A stretch of 64,000 nucleotides of DNA from Paracoccaceae bacterium (GTDB taxonomy: Bacteria; Pseudomonadota; Alphaproteobacteria; Rhodobacterales; Rhodobacteraceae). Position numbers and translations under genes: made by a program. A model generated the notes under the pieces. The model did no database searches, was not told where the DNA came from, and saw only the letters and a list, made by a program, of their open reading frames with translations. The DNA lies in contig CP075370.1 of assembly GCA_019454225.1 (NCBI GenBank), positions 2,222,001-2,286,000 of the forward strand. The letters run 5' to 3'. This document shows, piece by piece, positions 1 through 8,054 of this stretch. The stretch's first letter is position 1, and every line of letters begins with the position of its first letter.

Positions 1-605
1 GGGGCAAGCAGGTTGATGTCAAGCCCCCCGCGCAACAGCGAGAAGGGTTCCATCCCCAGCGGAAGGGGGCCGGGATGGGCATTGCGCATCCGTGCCGCAT
101 CCGGCGCAAGACCGCCCTGCAGGCGTTCGTGCTCGTAAAGCTTGATCAGCGAGAACAGCACGTTGACCTCGCGCCCCAGCGAGCGCTCGCCCTCGGTCAG
201 CCCGTGGTCGCCGAAGGTGATGGCCGAGGAGACGAGCCATCGCCCGGGCAGTTCCGCGATCAGGGCGGGTCCCTGTTCCACCCAGATGCGGCGGAACAGG
301 GCGGCAGTGCCGCGCGGCGCGCGGCGCTTGCGCAGATGCGCGATCAGCAATCCGTTCAGCACGGCGAGTTCCGAATGGCCCTGCAACGCGCCGCGGACCT
401 CGGCAGCCTTCCGGGCGTGCATGCTGGCGCCTTCGGGCAGCGGCGCGGGCGGGGCGGCGGGGGTGGCCGCCATGGCCGCCAGGTCGCAGCGCGGATCGGG
501 CAGCGCCTCGCCCTCGGCAAGCGCCATGCGGGACCGGCGGGACTGCCAGCGGGCGATCAGGCTGGCCGGGGCGCCGGGGTAGGTCAGTGAGGGTGGCTCT
601 GTCAT
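1..605 (-). CDS. Hypothetical protein, 3' end outside window; helical domain shared with the pyruvyl transferase N-terminus
   Basis: The frame opens at an ATG whose first bases overlap the TGA of the upstream glycosyltransferase gene (ATGA), then stays open for about 201 codons to the window edge, so the C-terminus is missing. The start reads MTEPPSLTYPGAPASLIARW. The middle is predicted helical and contains GRWLVSSAITFGDHG and LYEHERLQGG. Read by eye, residues from about 75 onward align without gaps to the N-terminal part of the pyruvyl transferase-like protein at 56167-57804 (RWLVSACDTLADHH, LGETERLARG). I recognise no named family. The overlap with the glycosyltransferase suggests translational coupling and a role in surface glycan work, which is inference. 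Confidence 0.75.
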   Translation of the reverse strand, partial: MTEPPSLTYPGAPASLIARWQSRRSRMALAEGEALPDPRCDLAAMAATPAAPPAPLPEGASMHARKAAEVRGALQGHSELAVLNGLLIAHLRKRRAPRGTAALFRRIWVEQGPALIAELPGRWLVSSAITFGDHGLTEGERSLGREVNVLFSLIKLYEHERLQGGLAPDAARMRNAHPGPLPLGMEPFSLLRGGLDINLLA

Positions 606-1651
606 GGACGGGCGTTGCGGAACTTCTTGCGACGGGGCTCAGGTCTGGCGTCTGCGGCCGGGGCCACATCGGCCTGCGGTTTGGTCAGGCCGCAGTCGTT
701 TGCAAGGCAGAAGGCGTAGAACTGGCGATGCTGGGGATCCTGCATCAGCGTGTGAAACCGGGCTAGATGCACATGCAATGCCATGTCGCGCAGTTCCATC
801 AACCGCCCGCCAGAGGCCGCATCCAGCGTCGCCATGCGCGCACGGATGCGCGGCAGAAACCGCAGGATGGTGAAATCCTTATCCTCGTTGTGGTTGCGCA
901 TGGTCCAGTAGCGCCGCCCGATGGGCCGGTCTGCCTGATGCGCCGATCCGCGCTGGCCCTTGAGCAGGAAGCTTGCAACATCGCGGGTGATGTAGTGGTT
1001 GATTTGCGCCAGGCGACAACCGCCGGGGTCGGTGGCATTGAAGTTGCGCAGCAGGTAATCGGGCGGAGCGAGCCCGCTGCCGTTGGCGGTGCGGATAGTG
1101 TCAATCGGAACCTGCGGGTCGGCGGGGCGATGGATGCCGGGGCGTGCAAAAAGCCCTGGGCGGAACAGGCACTTGTACGGCCCGTAATCGTCGGGGCGTC
1201 CCAGCTGCGACCGGGCATGCTGAAAGCGTTCCGTGACCAGATCGTCCGAGGGCAAGAGGTGCCCTCCATGCCCGAAGAGCCGCCAGTTGAGATGCAGGCA
1301 ATCGACCTCCGGCACCGCGGCAAGAAGGTCCGCCAAGCGCCCATTGCCCGTCTTGACCAGAAGGAATTCGTCAAGGTCCAGCGCCATGGCCCAGTCGGCG
1401 GCCGCGTATTCGGGCAGGGCCGAAGCGCGGGTGTAGGCGCGCACCTGATGCTGGCCACGCCCGGCGCGGTTGTAGAAATAGCGGATGGCGCCGATGTCAC
1501 GCAGCGCGCTCAGCGTCTCATGCGTGAGATCATCGCTGTCGTTCTGGTAGATGGCGATGTCGGTGAAGCCGGTTTCGATGTGATGCGCGACCCATTCCAG
1601 CAGATAGGGCGCCTCGTTCCGGACGGTAGCAACCAGGAAGGTGCGGCTCAT
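602..1651 (-). CDS. Glycosyltransferase family 2-like protein
   Basis: A 349-residue protein beginning MSRTFLVATVRNEAPYLLEW, the typical start of the GT2-like Glyco_tranf_2_4 group (nucleotide-sugar binding Rossmann-like fold with VRNE). A DxD-like metal/nucleotide motif is seen in ALDLDEFLLV near residue 95, followed by LHLNWRLFGHGGH, a pattern common in this group. No signal peptide or membrane segment, so it is probably cytosolic and adds a sugar to a lipid-linked or surface glycan. It overlaps the next gene by 4 bases. Acceptor and sugar cannot be told from sequence. The C-terminus ends in a basic tail (EPRRKKFRNARP). Confidence 0.85.
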   Translation of the reverse strand: MSRTFLVATVRNEAPYLLEWVAHHIETGFTDIAIYQNDSDDLTHETLSALRDIGAIRYFYNRAGRGQHQVRAYTRASALPEYAAADWAMALDLDEFLLVKTGNGRLADLLAAVPEVDCLHLNWRLFGHGGHLLPSDDLVTERFQHARSQLGRPDDYGPYKCLFRPGLFARPGIHRPADPQVPIDTIRTANGSGLAPPDYLLRNFNATDPGGCRLAQINHYITRDVASFLLKGQRGSAHQADRPIGRRYWTMRNHNEDKDFTILRFLPRIRARMATLDAASGGRLMELRDMALHVHLARFHTLMQDPQHRQFYAFCLANDCGLTKPQADVAPAADARPEPRRKKFRNARP

Positions 1652-1875
1652 GGCCAGCCCGCCTTGAAATACCCGAAATGTGCCGGCTTCAGCCGTTGCG
1701 TTCCTGTGCCTGTCATGACTGCCTCATGGTTTCTTGTTTGGAATCAGGTTGAATCGTGACGCTGCGGCTGTCCACTCAAACCGGCGTCTCAGTAAGCACC
1801 GTTTCCGGGCGTGTCGGTCAGGGCACACCTGAGGATCATGGATCGGCCTGCGCCGGAGGATGCAGCGCAGCCCTA

Positions 1876-2139
1876 TCACCTGCGGCCATCTCGGCGACGA
1901 GCGGCGCAGGGGCGGTGCCCGGCCGGCATCGCGACCGCCTCATCCAGAAAGAACAGCGCGGTATGGCTCCCGTGGGCATCGGGCGACCGTTTAAGGACGC
2001 AGGCGGAAAACCGTTGTGGATGCCACCATGTGGCGAAACCCAGCTTTGGCGCGCCGTCATGCAGGATGCCGCGATGTCCCATCAGCGTGTCGCGCGCCGA
2101 ATGCGCCACGATGTCACCCGTGGGCAAGACGCTGAAGGG
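1876..2139 (-). pseudogene. Remnant of a conserved hypothetical protein (FFLDE..AGHRPC family)
   Basis: Immediately after the prfC stop codon and in the same frame, about 87 codons encode a stretch with LPTGDIVAHSARDTLMGHRG, W..RFSACVL and ALFFLDEAVAMPAGHRPCA. I recall an alphaproteobacterial hypothetical family of about 170-190 residues starting near TPFGDIV...RGTLMGNRG and carrying YTELFFLDE.TALAAGHRPC.ECRR. Here the native start is missing, the second Cys of the PCxECRR motif is Arg, and a TGA cuts the frame at about half the family length. The following 200 bases do not continue it in any frame I could follow. Most likely a decayed gene; a shortened functional gene with a TTG start at 2127 is possible. 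Bases 1652-1875 hold nothing else I can support. Confidence 0.5.
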
Positions 2140-3735
2140 TCAGACCATCATTTCCTTGGTCGCGGTCAGCCTGACCTTGGGATAGTCGCGCTCCACCCGG
2201 TCGATGTCCCATTTCAGGCGGGTCAGATAGACCATGTCGCCGTCGCTGTCCTGCGCGATGTGGCCCTTGTTGACGTTCACGAAGGCCTCGACCTCGGGTT
2301 TCGGCCCCGAGACCCAGCGGGCCGATGTGAACTGGCTGGGTTCGAAGCGGACGGGCAGGCTGTATTCCTGTTCGATCCGGCTGGCCAGCACCTCGAACTG
2401 CAGGGCGCCGACGACGCCGACGATGAAGCCCGCGCCGATCATCGGCTTGAACACCTTGGCGGCACCCTCCTCGGCGAACTGCATCAGCGCTTTTTCGAGG
2501 TGCTTGGCCTTCATCGGGTCGCCCGCGCGGATGCCCTGCAGCAGTTCGGGGGCGAAGCTGGGAATTCCGGTGAAGCGCAGCGCCTCGCCCTCGGTCAGCG
2601 CATCGCCGATGCGCAGCTGTCCATGGTTCGGAATGCCGATGATGTCGCCCGCCCAGGCCTCTTCGGCAAGCTCGCGGTCGGCGGCAAGGAACATCACAGG
2701 GTTGGCGATCGCCATGGGTTTTTTCGTGCGCACATGGGTCAGCTTCATGCCGCGCTCGAAATGCCCCGAGGCGAGGCGGACGAAGGCCACGCGGTCGCGG
2801 TGTTTCGGGTCCATGTTCGCCTGAACCTTGAAGACAAAGCCGGAAACGTTTGATTCCTCTGGCGAAACCTGCCGTTCGGCCGCCTTTTGCGGCTGCGGTT
2901 CAGGGCCGAATTCGCCCATGCCGTCCATCAGTTCCTTGACGCCGAAGGAATTGATGGCACTGCCGAACCAGATCGGCGTCATCGACCCGTTCAGGAATGC
3001 GGCGCGGTCGAAGGCGGGCAGGAGTTCGCGCGCCATTTCAATCTCTTCCAGGAACTTCTTCAGAAGATCGGCCGGAATGTGGTCCGCCAGTCTCGGATCG
3101 TCCAGCCCGCTGATCTTGACCGACTCGGCCACCCGGTTGCGGTCGGCGCGGTCCATGATTTCCAGCCGGTCGTGCAGCAGGTCATAGGCGCCGATGAAGT
3201 CGCGCCCCATGCCGATGGGCCAGGAGGCCGGGGTGACGTCGATGGCCAGGTTTTCCTGGATCTCGTCGATGATCTCGAAGGTGTCGCGGCTCTCGCGGTC
3301 CATCTTGTTGCAGAACGTCAGGATCGGCAGGTCGCGCAGGCGGCAGACCTCGAACAGTTTCCGCGTCTGGCTTTCCACGCCTTTTGCCCCGTCGATCACC
3401 ATGATCGCGGCATCGACCGCCGTCAGCGTGCGATAGGTGTCTTCGGAAAAGTCGCTGTGTCCGGGCGTATCGACCAGGTTGAACCGGTAGGTCCGGAACT
3501 CGAAGGACATGGCCGAGGCCGAAACGGAAATGCCGCGTTCCTGCTCCATCTTCATGAAGTCGGACCGGGTGCGCCGCGCCTCGCCCTTGGCGCGGACCTG
3601 GCCTGCCATCTGGATCGCGCCGCCGAACAGCAGGAACTTTTCGGTCAGGGTCGTCTTGCCCGCATCAGGATGCGAGATGATCGCAAAGGTCCGGCGGCGG
3701 GCGATTTCGGGGGGAAGCGGGGCACGGTTTGTCAT
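2140..3735 (-). CDS. prfC: Peptide chain release factor 3
   Basis: A 531-residue translational GTPase that removes RF1/RF2 from the ribosome after peptide release. The G domain is at the N-terminus: ISHPDAGKTTL (residues 20-30, P-loop), the effector region with RGISVSASAMSF, DTPGHSDF (G3) and CNKMDRE (G4). The DTPGHSDFSEDTYRTL segment and the length are those of RF3 rather than EF-G. Domains II and III follow, ending in PKVRLTATKEMMV. It is divergent from the RTX gene at 3868, with 132 bases between them. Confidence 0.96.
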   Translation of the reverse strand: MTNRAPLPPEIARRRTFAIISHPDAGKTTLTEKFLLFGGAIQMAGQVRAKGEARRTRSDFMKMEQERGISVSASAMSFEFRTYRFNLVDTPGHSDFSEDTYRTLTAVDAAIMVIDGAKGVESQTRKLFEVCRLRDLPILTFCNKMDRESRDTFEIIDEIQENLAIDVTPASWPIGMGRDFIGAYDLLHDRLEIMDRADRNRVAESVKISGLDDPRLADHIPADLLKKFLEEIEMARELLPAFDRAAFLNGSMTPIWFGSAINSFGVKELMDGMGEFGPEPQPQKAAERQVSPEESNVSGFVFKVQANMDPKHRDRVAFVRLASGHFERGMKLTHVRTKKPMAIANPVMFLAADRELAEEAWAGDIIGIPNHGQLRIGDALTEGEALRFTGIPSFAPELLQGIRAGDPMKAKHLEKALMQFAEEGAAKVFKPMIGAGFIVGVVGALQFEVLASRIEQEYSLPVRFEPSQFTSARWVSGPKPEVEAFVNVNKGHIAQDSDGDMVYLTRLKWDIDRVERDYPKVRLTATKEMMV

Positions 3736-3867
3736 GCAGGGCTGATAGCCTGCGGCGGGTGCCGCGTAAACCGGGCGGTGGCTGCGCCTGCCGTGAAACG
3801 CAGTTGACTCGACTCGGGGCGGCGCCCAGCCTTACGTTACGTCAATTTTTGATCAAGGAGATTTCCC

Positions 3868-6231
3868 ATGACCGTGACCGTGACCGTGCCGCCATCCATC
3901 GTGAACACTGCCGGGCTGGCGGGCGAACAGTCGAACGCCAAGACCCTGGCGCTGCCCAACGGCGATTTCATCGTCATGTGGAATGACCCGCTCTCGACCG
4001 GGGGCAAGATCTGGATGCAGCGCTACGACGCGCTGGGCTCGGCTGTCGGCGCGGTGATCGACACGAACATCACCGGTGGCACGCTGCACGATCTGGAACT
4101 GACCGCAGCCGGCACCATCGTCTTCGCGTTCAGTTTCTCAAGCTTCATTCAGGTGCGCCACGTCGACCCGGTGACCCTGGCGCAGACCAGTTTCCTCGGG
4201 CTCAGCATTCCCGGCACGACGGTCAATGGCGCGCAGCTTGATGCGACGACGGGCGATGTGGTCCGCGTGACCTATTCCACGGCCGATGGCGTGCTGCGCG
4301 TTTCGACCGCCGACCCCACCCAGTCGTCCCTGACCTCGACCAGCATCATCACGACATTCACCGCCGGGACAAGCGTGCGCGAGGTCGTCGCGACGACCAA
4401 CCCGACCCATGACTTCGCGCTTGTCTCGAACGGGACGAACGGCACGGTGATCGATCCATCGGGCTCCAGCATCGCGGGCGGCCCCTTCTCCACTGCCACG
4501 GACATCCTGCTGCTGCAGCCGGGTCTCTATGTGATCATGAGCAGTGTCACGAACTCGCACCTGCCGCGGCTGACCGCGACCTTCGACGACGGCACGAACC
4601 TGGCGGGGTATGCCATTGGTCCGACCGTCGTCGCGGCCCAGATCACCGGCACCGGCACGCTGGTCGATGCCACGATCACCGCCCGCGAGATGGTCAACCT
4701 CGGCGACGGGCGCATCCTGATGATATGGGGGGCGTTCAGGGGCAACGGCACCTTCACGGGTCAGTCGGGCATCTATGCCTCGGTCTACAATGCACATACC
4801 GGAAACATCGAGGCGGCTGCGACGCTGCTGCGCGCCATCGGCCAGCTTTCAGAGCTGCAAGGCCTGACGATCCTGGCCACGATGCTGGCGGACGGTCGCG
4901 TGGCGGTGACCTACAGCGCGCCGAACGGGCTGATGGGCAGCGACGTGTTCCGCCTGATCGTCGACCCGCGCGTGACCGGGGTGACGGTGACCGCATCGGC
5001 GGGAGCCGATGCCTATGTCGGTTCGGCGTTTGACGACACGTTCCTTTCGGTGAACGCGAACGACACGATCTTCGGCGGCGCGGGCAGCGACGCCGTGGTG
5101 ATGACCGGGAACATCGCCCGGACGATCGACCTGGCGAACAGCAACGCGTTTCCGGGCGGGCCGTATCTGGACAGCATCGAGAACCTGACCACCGGCAATG
5201 GCGCCGACGTCCTTTTTGGCACGGCGGGCGCCAATGTGCTGCATGCGGGCGGGGGCGCCGACCATGTCGTCGGGCGGGCGGGCGACGACAGCCTGATCGG
5301 CGGCAACGGCGATGACACGCTGGAGGGCGGACAGGGCGCCGATACGCTGGACGGCGGCCAGAACAACGACCTGATGTTCGGTGGGGCCGGGGCGGACGTG
5401 CTGTTCGGGGGCCTCGGCGACGACACCATCCGCGGCGGGGCGGACAACGACCTGCTGCAGGGCGGCGATGGCAACGACGTGATCGACGGCGGTGCGGGCG
5501 ACGATTCGATGTTCGGCGGTGCAGGCAACGATACGCTGGTCACCGGCGACGGCGATGACCTGGTCTTTGGTGGCGACGGCAACGACGTGATCTTTGTCAC
5601 GGGCACGGGCAATGTGATCGCGGGAGACGCCGGAAACGACACGGCCAGCTATGCCCGCACCCAGATCGGTGCGAACCAGGAAGGGGTCTATGCCGATCTG
5701 ACGGGCAGTTTCGACCCGCTGGCCGCGCTGGCCGCGTTTGCGCCCGACGGCAACACCTTCACGGGCATCGAGAATCTGACGGGAAGCCAGGGCAACGACT
5801 TTCTTGCGGGCGATGCGGCCGCGAACCGGCTGGTCGGCGGGGCGGGTGACGACATCCTGTTCGGTCGCGGCGGGGCCGATACGCTGGTGGGGGGGCTTGG
5901 CGCCGATACCTTCGTCTTCGACGCCGCGGGGAACAACAACCGGGTGCGCGACTTCACCCCCGGTGTGGACAGGATCGGGCTGGTGCTGGACGCGTTCGGC
6001 GACATCGACGCAGGCAACATTGCGGCGCGCTTCACGGGCAGTGCCAATGCGACCCCCGCGGCAAACGGCGCGGCGCAGTTGCTGTTCGACAATGCAGGGG
6101 GAGGCGCGGGGCGTGTGTTCTTTGACGCCGACGGCAACGGCGCGGGGGCGGCGGTGCTGATCGCGACGCTGCAGTTCACCACGGCGGATGGCCTGACAAC
6201 CTTTGGTGCCGGGGATTTCGTGTTTCTCTGA
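3868..6231 (+). CDS. RTX-type calcium-binding protein, probably secreted by a type I system
   Basis: A 787-residue acidic protein without an N-terminal signal peptide. Residues about 1-375 form a beta-rich region of no family I can name (starts MTVTVTVPPSIVNTAGLAGE). From about residue 378, and densely from about 450 to 590 and 640 to 680, there are GGxGxDxLxGG nonapeptides (for example GGNGDDTLEGGQGADTLDGG) that bind calcium in a beta-roll. The C-terminus has GADTFVF and VRDFTPGVDRIGL followed by FGAGDFVFL, the usual uncleaved type I secretion signal architecture. A strong ribosome site, AAGGAG, lies 8 bases before the ATG. The ABC exporter is not in this window. It could be a surface, biofilm or enzyme-carrier protein; no catalytic motif was seen. 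Confidence 0.88.
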   Translation: MTVTVTVPPSIVNTAGLAGEQSNAKTLALPNGDFIVMWNDPLSTGGKIWMQRYDALGSAVGAVIDTNITGGTLHDLELTAAGTIVFAFSFSSFIQVRHVDPVTLAQTSFLGLSIPGTTVNGAQLDATTGDVVRVTYSTADGVLRVSTADPTQSSLTSTSIITTFTAGTSVREVVATTNPTHDFALVSNGTNGTVIDPSGSSIAGGPFSTATDILLLQPGLYVIMSSVTNSHLPRLTATFDDGTNLAGYAIGPTVVAAQITGTGTLVDATITAREMVNLGDGRILMIWGAFRGNGTFTGQSGIYASVYNAHTGNIEAAATLLRAIGQLSELQGLTILATMLADGRVAVTYSAPNGLMGSDVFRLIVDPRVTGVTVTASAGADAYVGSAFDDTFLSVNANDTIFGGAGSDAVVMTGNIARTIDLANSNAFPGGPYLDSIENLTTGNGADVLFGTAGANVLHAGGGADHVVGRAGDDSLIGGNGDDTLEGGQGADTLDGGQNNDLMFGGAGADVLFGGLGDDTIRGGADNDLLQGGDGNDVIDGGAGDDSMFGGAGNDTLVTGDGDDLVFGGDGNDVIFVTGTGNVIAGDAGNDTASYARTQIGANQEGVYADLTGSFDPLAALAAFAPDGNTFTGIENLTGSQGNDFLAGDAAANRLVGGAGDDILFGRGGADTLVGGLGADTFVFDAAGNNNRVRDFTPGVDRIGLVLDAFGDIDAGNIAARFTGSANATPAANGAAQLLFDNAGGGAGRVFFDADGNGAGAAVLIATLQFTTADGLTTFGAGDFVFL

Positions 6232-6281
6232 CCCGCACCGCGCAACTGTCTTGGCGGCGTCATCCGAGCATGGCATGATGG

Positions 6282-6296
6282 GAACATAAAGCGAAC
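6282..6296 (+). promoter_or_regulatory. Candidate LexA (SOS) box, GAAC-N7-GAAC
   Basis: GAACATAAAGCGAAC lies 17 bases before the start of the SnoaL-like gene. Alphaproteobacterial LexA is known to bind the direct repeat GTTC-N7-GTTC, whose reverse complement is GAAC-N7-GAAC. Spacing and half-sites match exactly. The position would cover the transcription start or ribosome site region. Not tested; a chance match of this 8-base pattern is possible in 64 kb. Confidence 0.45.
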
Positions 6297-6312
6297 ATCA
6301 GGGAGAGTCGCC

Positions 6313-6681
6313 ATGACGCTGATCGAGATTGCGAACGCGCTTGTCGCCGGTTGCCGCGAGGGCCGCGAGAAGGAGAATCTGCGCCTGCTCTATGCCCCCG
6401 ACGCCGTCTCGGTCGAGGGCGCGGACATGGACGGCCAGGGGGCTGCCGTTTCGGGGCTCGACGCCATCCTGGGCAAGCATGCGTGGTGGGAAGGTGCCCA
6501 CATCGTCCACGGCGGCGCGGTGGAGGGGCCCTTCACCCACGGCGACGACCGGTTCGCGGTGATCTTCGACATGGACGTGGAGAACCGCCAGACCGGGCAG
6601 CGCATGCAGATGCGCGAGGTCGCGGTCTATCACGTCGCGGATGGCCGGATCGTGCGCGAGGAGTTCTTTTACGGCAGTTGA
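6313..6681 (+). CDS. NTF2-like/SnoaL-like domain protein
   Basis: A single-domain protein of 122 residues, the length of the NTF2-like fold (cone-shaped alpha+beta barrel). It starts with the usual helix containing an acid- and Arg-rich turn (CREGREKENLRLLYAPDAVSVEG), and ends with the strand VAVYHVADGRIVREEFFY, typical of SnoaL-like ketosteroid-isomerase relatives. No catalytic Asp/His pair can be assigned with certainty; these proteins are often small-molecule binders or stress proteins. GGGAGA lies before the ATG. The LexA-like site directly upstream suggests DNA-damage control, which is inference. Confidence 0.8.
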   Translation: MTLIEIANALVAGCREGREKENLRLLYAPDAVSVEGADMDGQGAAVSGLDAILGKHAWWEGAHIVHGGAVEGPFTHGDDRFAVIFDMDVENRQTGQRMQMREVAVYHVADGRIVREEFFYGS

Positions 6682-6791
6682 CCGGTTGCGGCCCGGCGGG
6701 CGGCGGACCGCCCGCCCTCGGCCCCGCAGTTGCGCCCTGTTGGCACGCGTAGTATCAGGCGGGCGGATTTCGGGCAGCGGCGGGGGCGGGC

Positions 6792-8054
6792 ATGCGGCGG
6801 GTTGTGATCACGGGCCTTGGGATGGTCACGCCGCTGGGTTGCGGCGTGGAGCCCACCTGGGGCCGTCTGCTTGCCGGGCAATCGGGCGCGCGGACGATCA
6901 CGCGGTTCGACCCCGAGAACGTGGCCACCAAATACGCCTGCGAGATTCCCTTCGGCGACGGCAGCGACGGAACGTTCAATCCCGACGAGTGGATGGAGCC
7001 CAAGGATCGCCGCAAGGTGGATGACTTCATCCTGTACGGGATGGCCGCCGCAGAGCAGGCGGTGAAGGATGCGGGCATCGACAGCCTGTCCGACGCCGAA
7101 AAGCTGCGCACCGGCGTGATGATCGGATCGGGGATCGGCGGTCTGACCTCGATTGCCGAGACCGCCGTGCTGATCAAGGAGAAGGGGCCCAGGCGGGTCT
7201 CTCCGTTCTTCATTCCCGGCGCGCTGATCAATCTGGTGTCGGGGCAGGTGTCGATCCGCTTCGGGTTCAAGGGGCCGAACCACGCGGTCGTCACCGCCTG
7301 TTCGACCGGCGCCCATGCCATCGGCGATGCGGCGCGGCTGATCCAGTGGGGCGATGCCGACGTGATGGTCGCCGGCGGCGCGGAAAGCCCGATTTCCGAG
7401 ATCGGCATCGCCGGGTTCAACGCCTGCAAGGCGCTGTCGACCAAGCGGGCCGACGACCCGGCACGCGCCAGCCGCCCCTATGACGCCGACCGTGACGGCT
7501 TCGTGATGGGCGAGGGTGCGGGCGTGGTGGTACTGGAAGCCCATGAGCATGCGGTGGCCCGGGGTGCCCGGATCTATGCCGAGGTTCTGGGCTATGGGCT
7601 TTCAGGCGATGCCCACCACATCACCGCCCCGTCCGAGGATGGCGAGGGGGGGTTCCGGTCGATGGCAATGGCGCTTGACCGCGCCGGGCTGGCGCCCGGG
7701 GCCGTGGACTACATCAACGCCCATGGCACATCGACCATGGCGGACACGATCGAACTGGGCGCTGTGGAGCGGCTGATGGGCGAGGCGGCGGCGAAGGCGA
7801 CGATGAGTTCGACGAAGTCGTCGATCGGGCATCTGCTGGGCGCGGCGGGCGCGGTCGAGGCGATCTTCTGCGTGCTGGCGATCCGTGATCAGGTCGCGCC
7901 GCCGACGATCAACCTTGACAATCCCGCCGTGCAGCCGGTGCTGGACCTGGCACCGAACGCGGCGGTGCGGCGCAGGATAGATGTGGCGCTGTCCAATTCC
8001 TTCGGGTTCGGCGGCACCAACGCGAGCCTGGTGCTGGGGCGGGGGCCAAGCTGA
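6792..8054 (+). CDS. fabF: 3-oxoacyl-ACP synthase II
   Basis: A 420-residue condensing enzyme that elongates acyl-ACP with malonyl-ACP in fatty acid synthesis. The thiolase fold triad is intact: nucleophile Cys in VTACSTGAHA near residue 170, His in NAHGTSTM near 310 and His in IGHLLGAAGA near 346. The start MRRVVITGLGMVTPLG is typical, and the end FGFGGTNASLVL is the usual C-terminal loop. The stop codon overlaps the ATG of mltG (TGATG). In Rhodobacter relatives fabG and acpP usually lie just upstream; neither is within this window, where SnoaL and RTX genes occupy that place. Confidence 0.96.
   Translation: MRRVVITGLGMVTPLGCGVEPTWGRLLAGQSGARTITRFDPENVATKYACEIPFGDGSDGTFNPDEWMEPKDRRKVDDFILYGMAAAEQAVKDAGIDSLSDAEKLRTGVMIGSGIGGLTSIAETAVLIKEKGPRRVSPFFIPGALINLVSGQVSIRFGFKGPNHAVVTACSTGAHAIGDAARLIQWGDADVMVAGGAESPISEIGIAGFNACKALSTKRADDPARASRPYDADRDGFVMGEGAGVVVLEAHEHAVARGARIYAEVLGYGLSGDAHHITAPSEDGEGGFRSMAMALDRAGLAPGAVDYINAHGTSTMADTIELGAVERLMGEAAAKATMSSTKSSIGHLLGAAGAVEAIFCVLAIRDQVAPPTINLDNPAVQPVLDLAPNAAVRRRIDVALSNSFGFGGTNASLVLGRGPS

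Noticed and set aside
19-669. A 216-codon minus-strand frame at the left edge
   Set aside because: It is in another frame from the real partial gene (start 605), is Arg-rich and overlaps the glycosyltransferase.
2329-2343. GAAC-N7-GTTC, a possible LexA-like site
   Set aside because: Lies deep inside the prfC coding sequence and follows its codons; chance match.
3872-3888. Hexanucleotide repeat GTGACC x3 at the start of the first RTX gene as a phase-variation switch
   Set aside because: Units of six bases do not change the frame; at most they vary the number of Thr-Val pairs.
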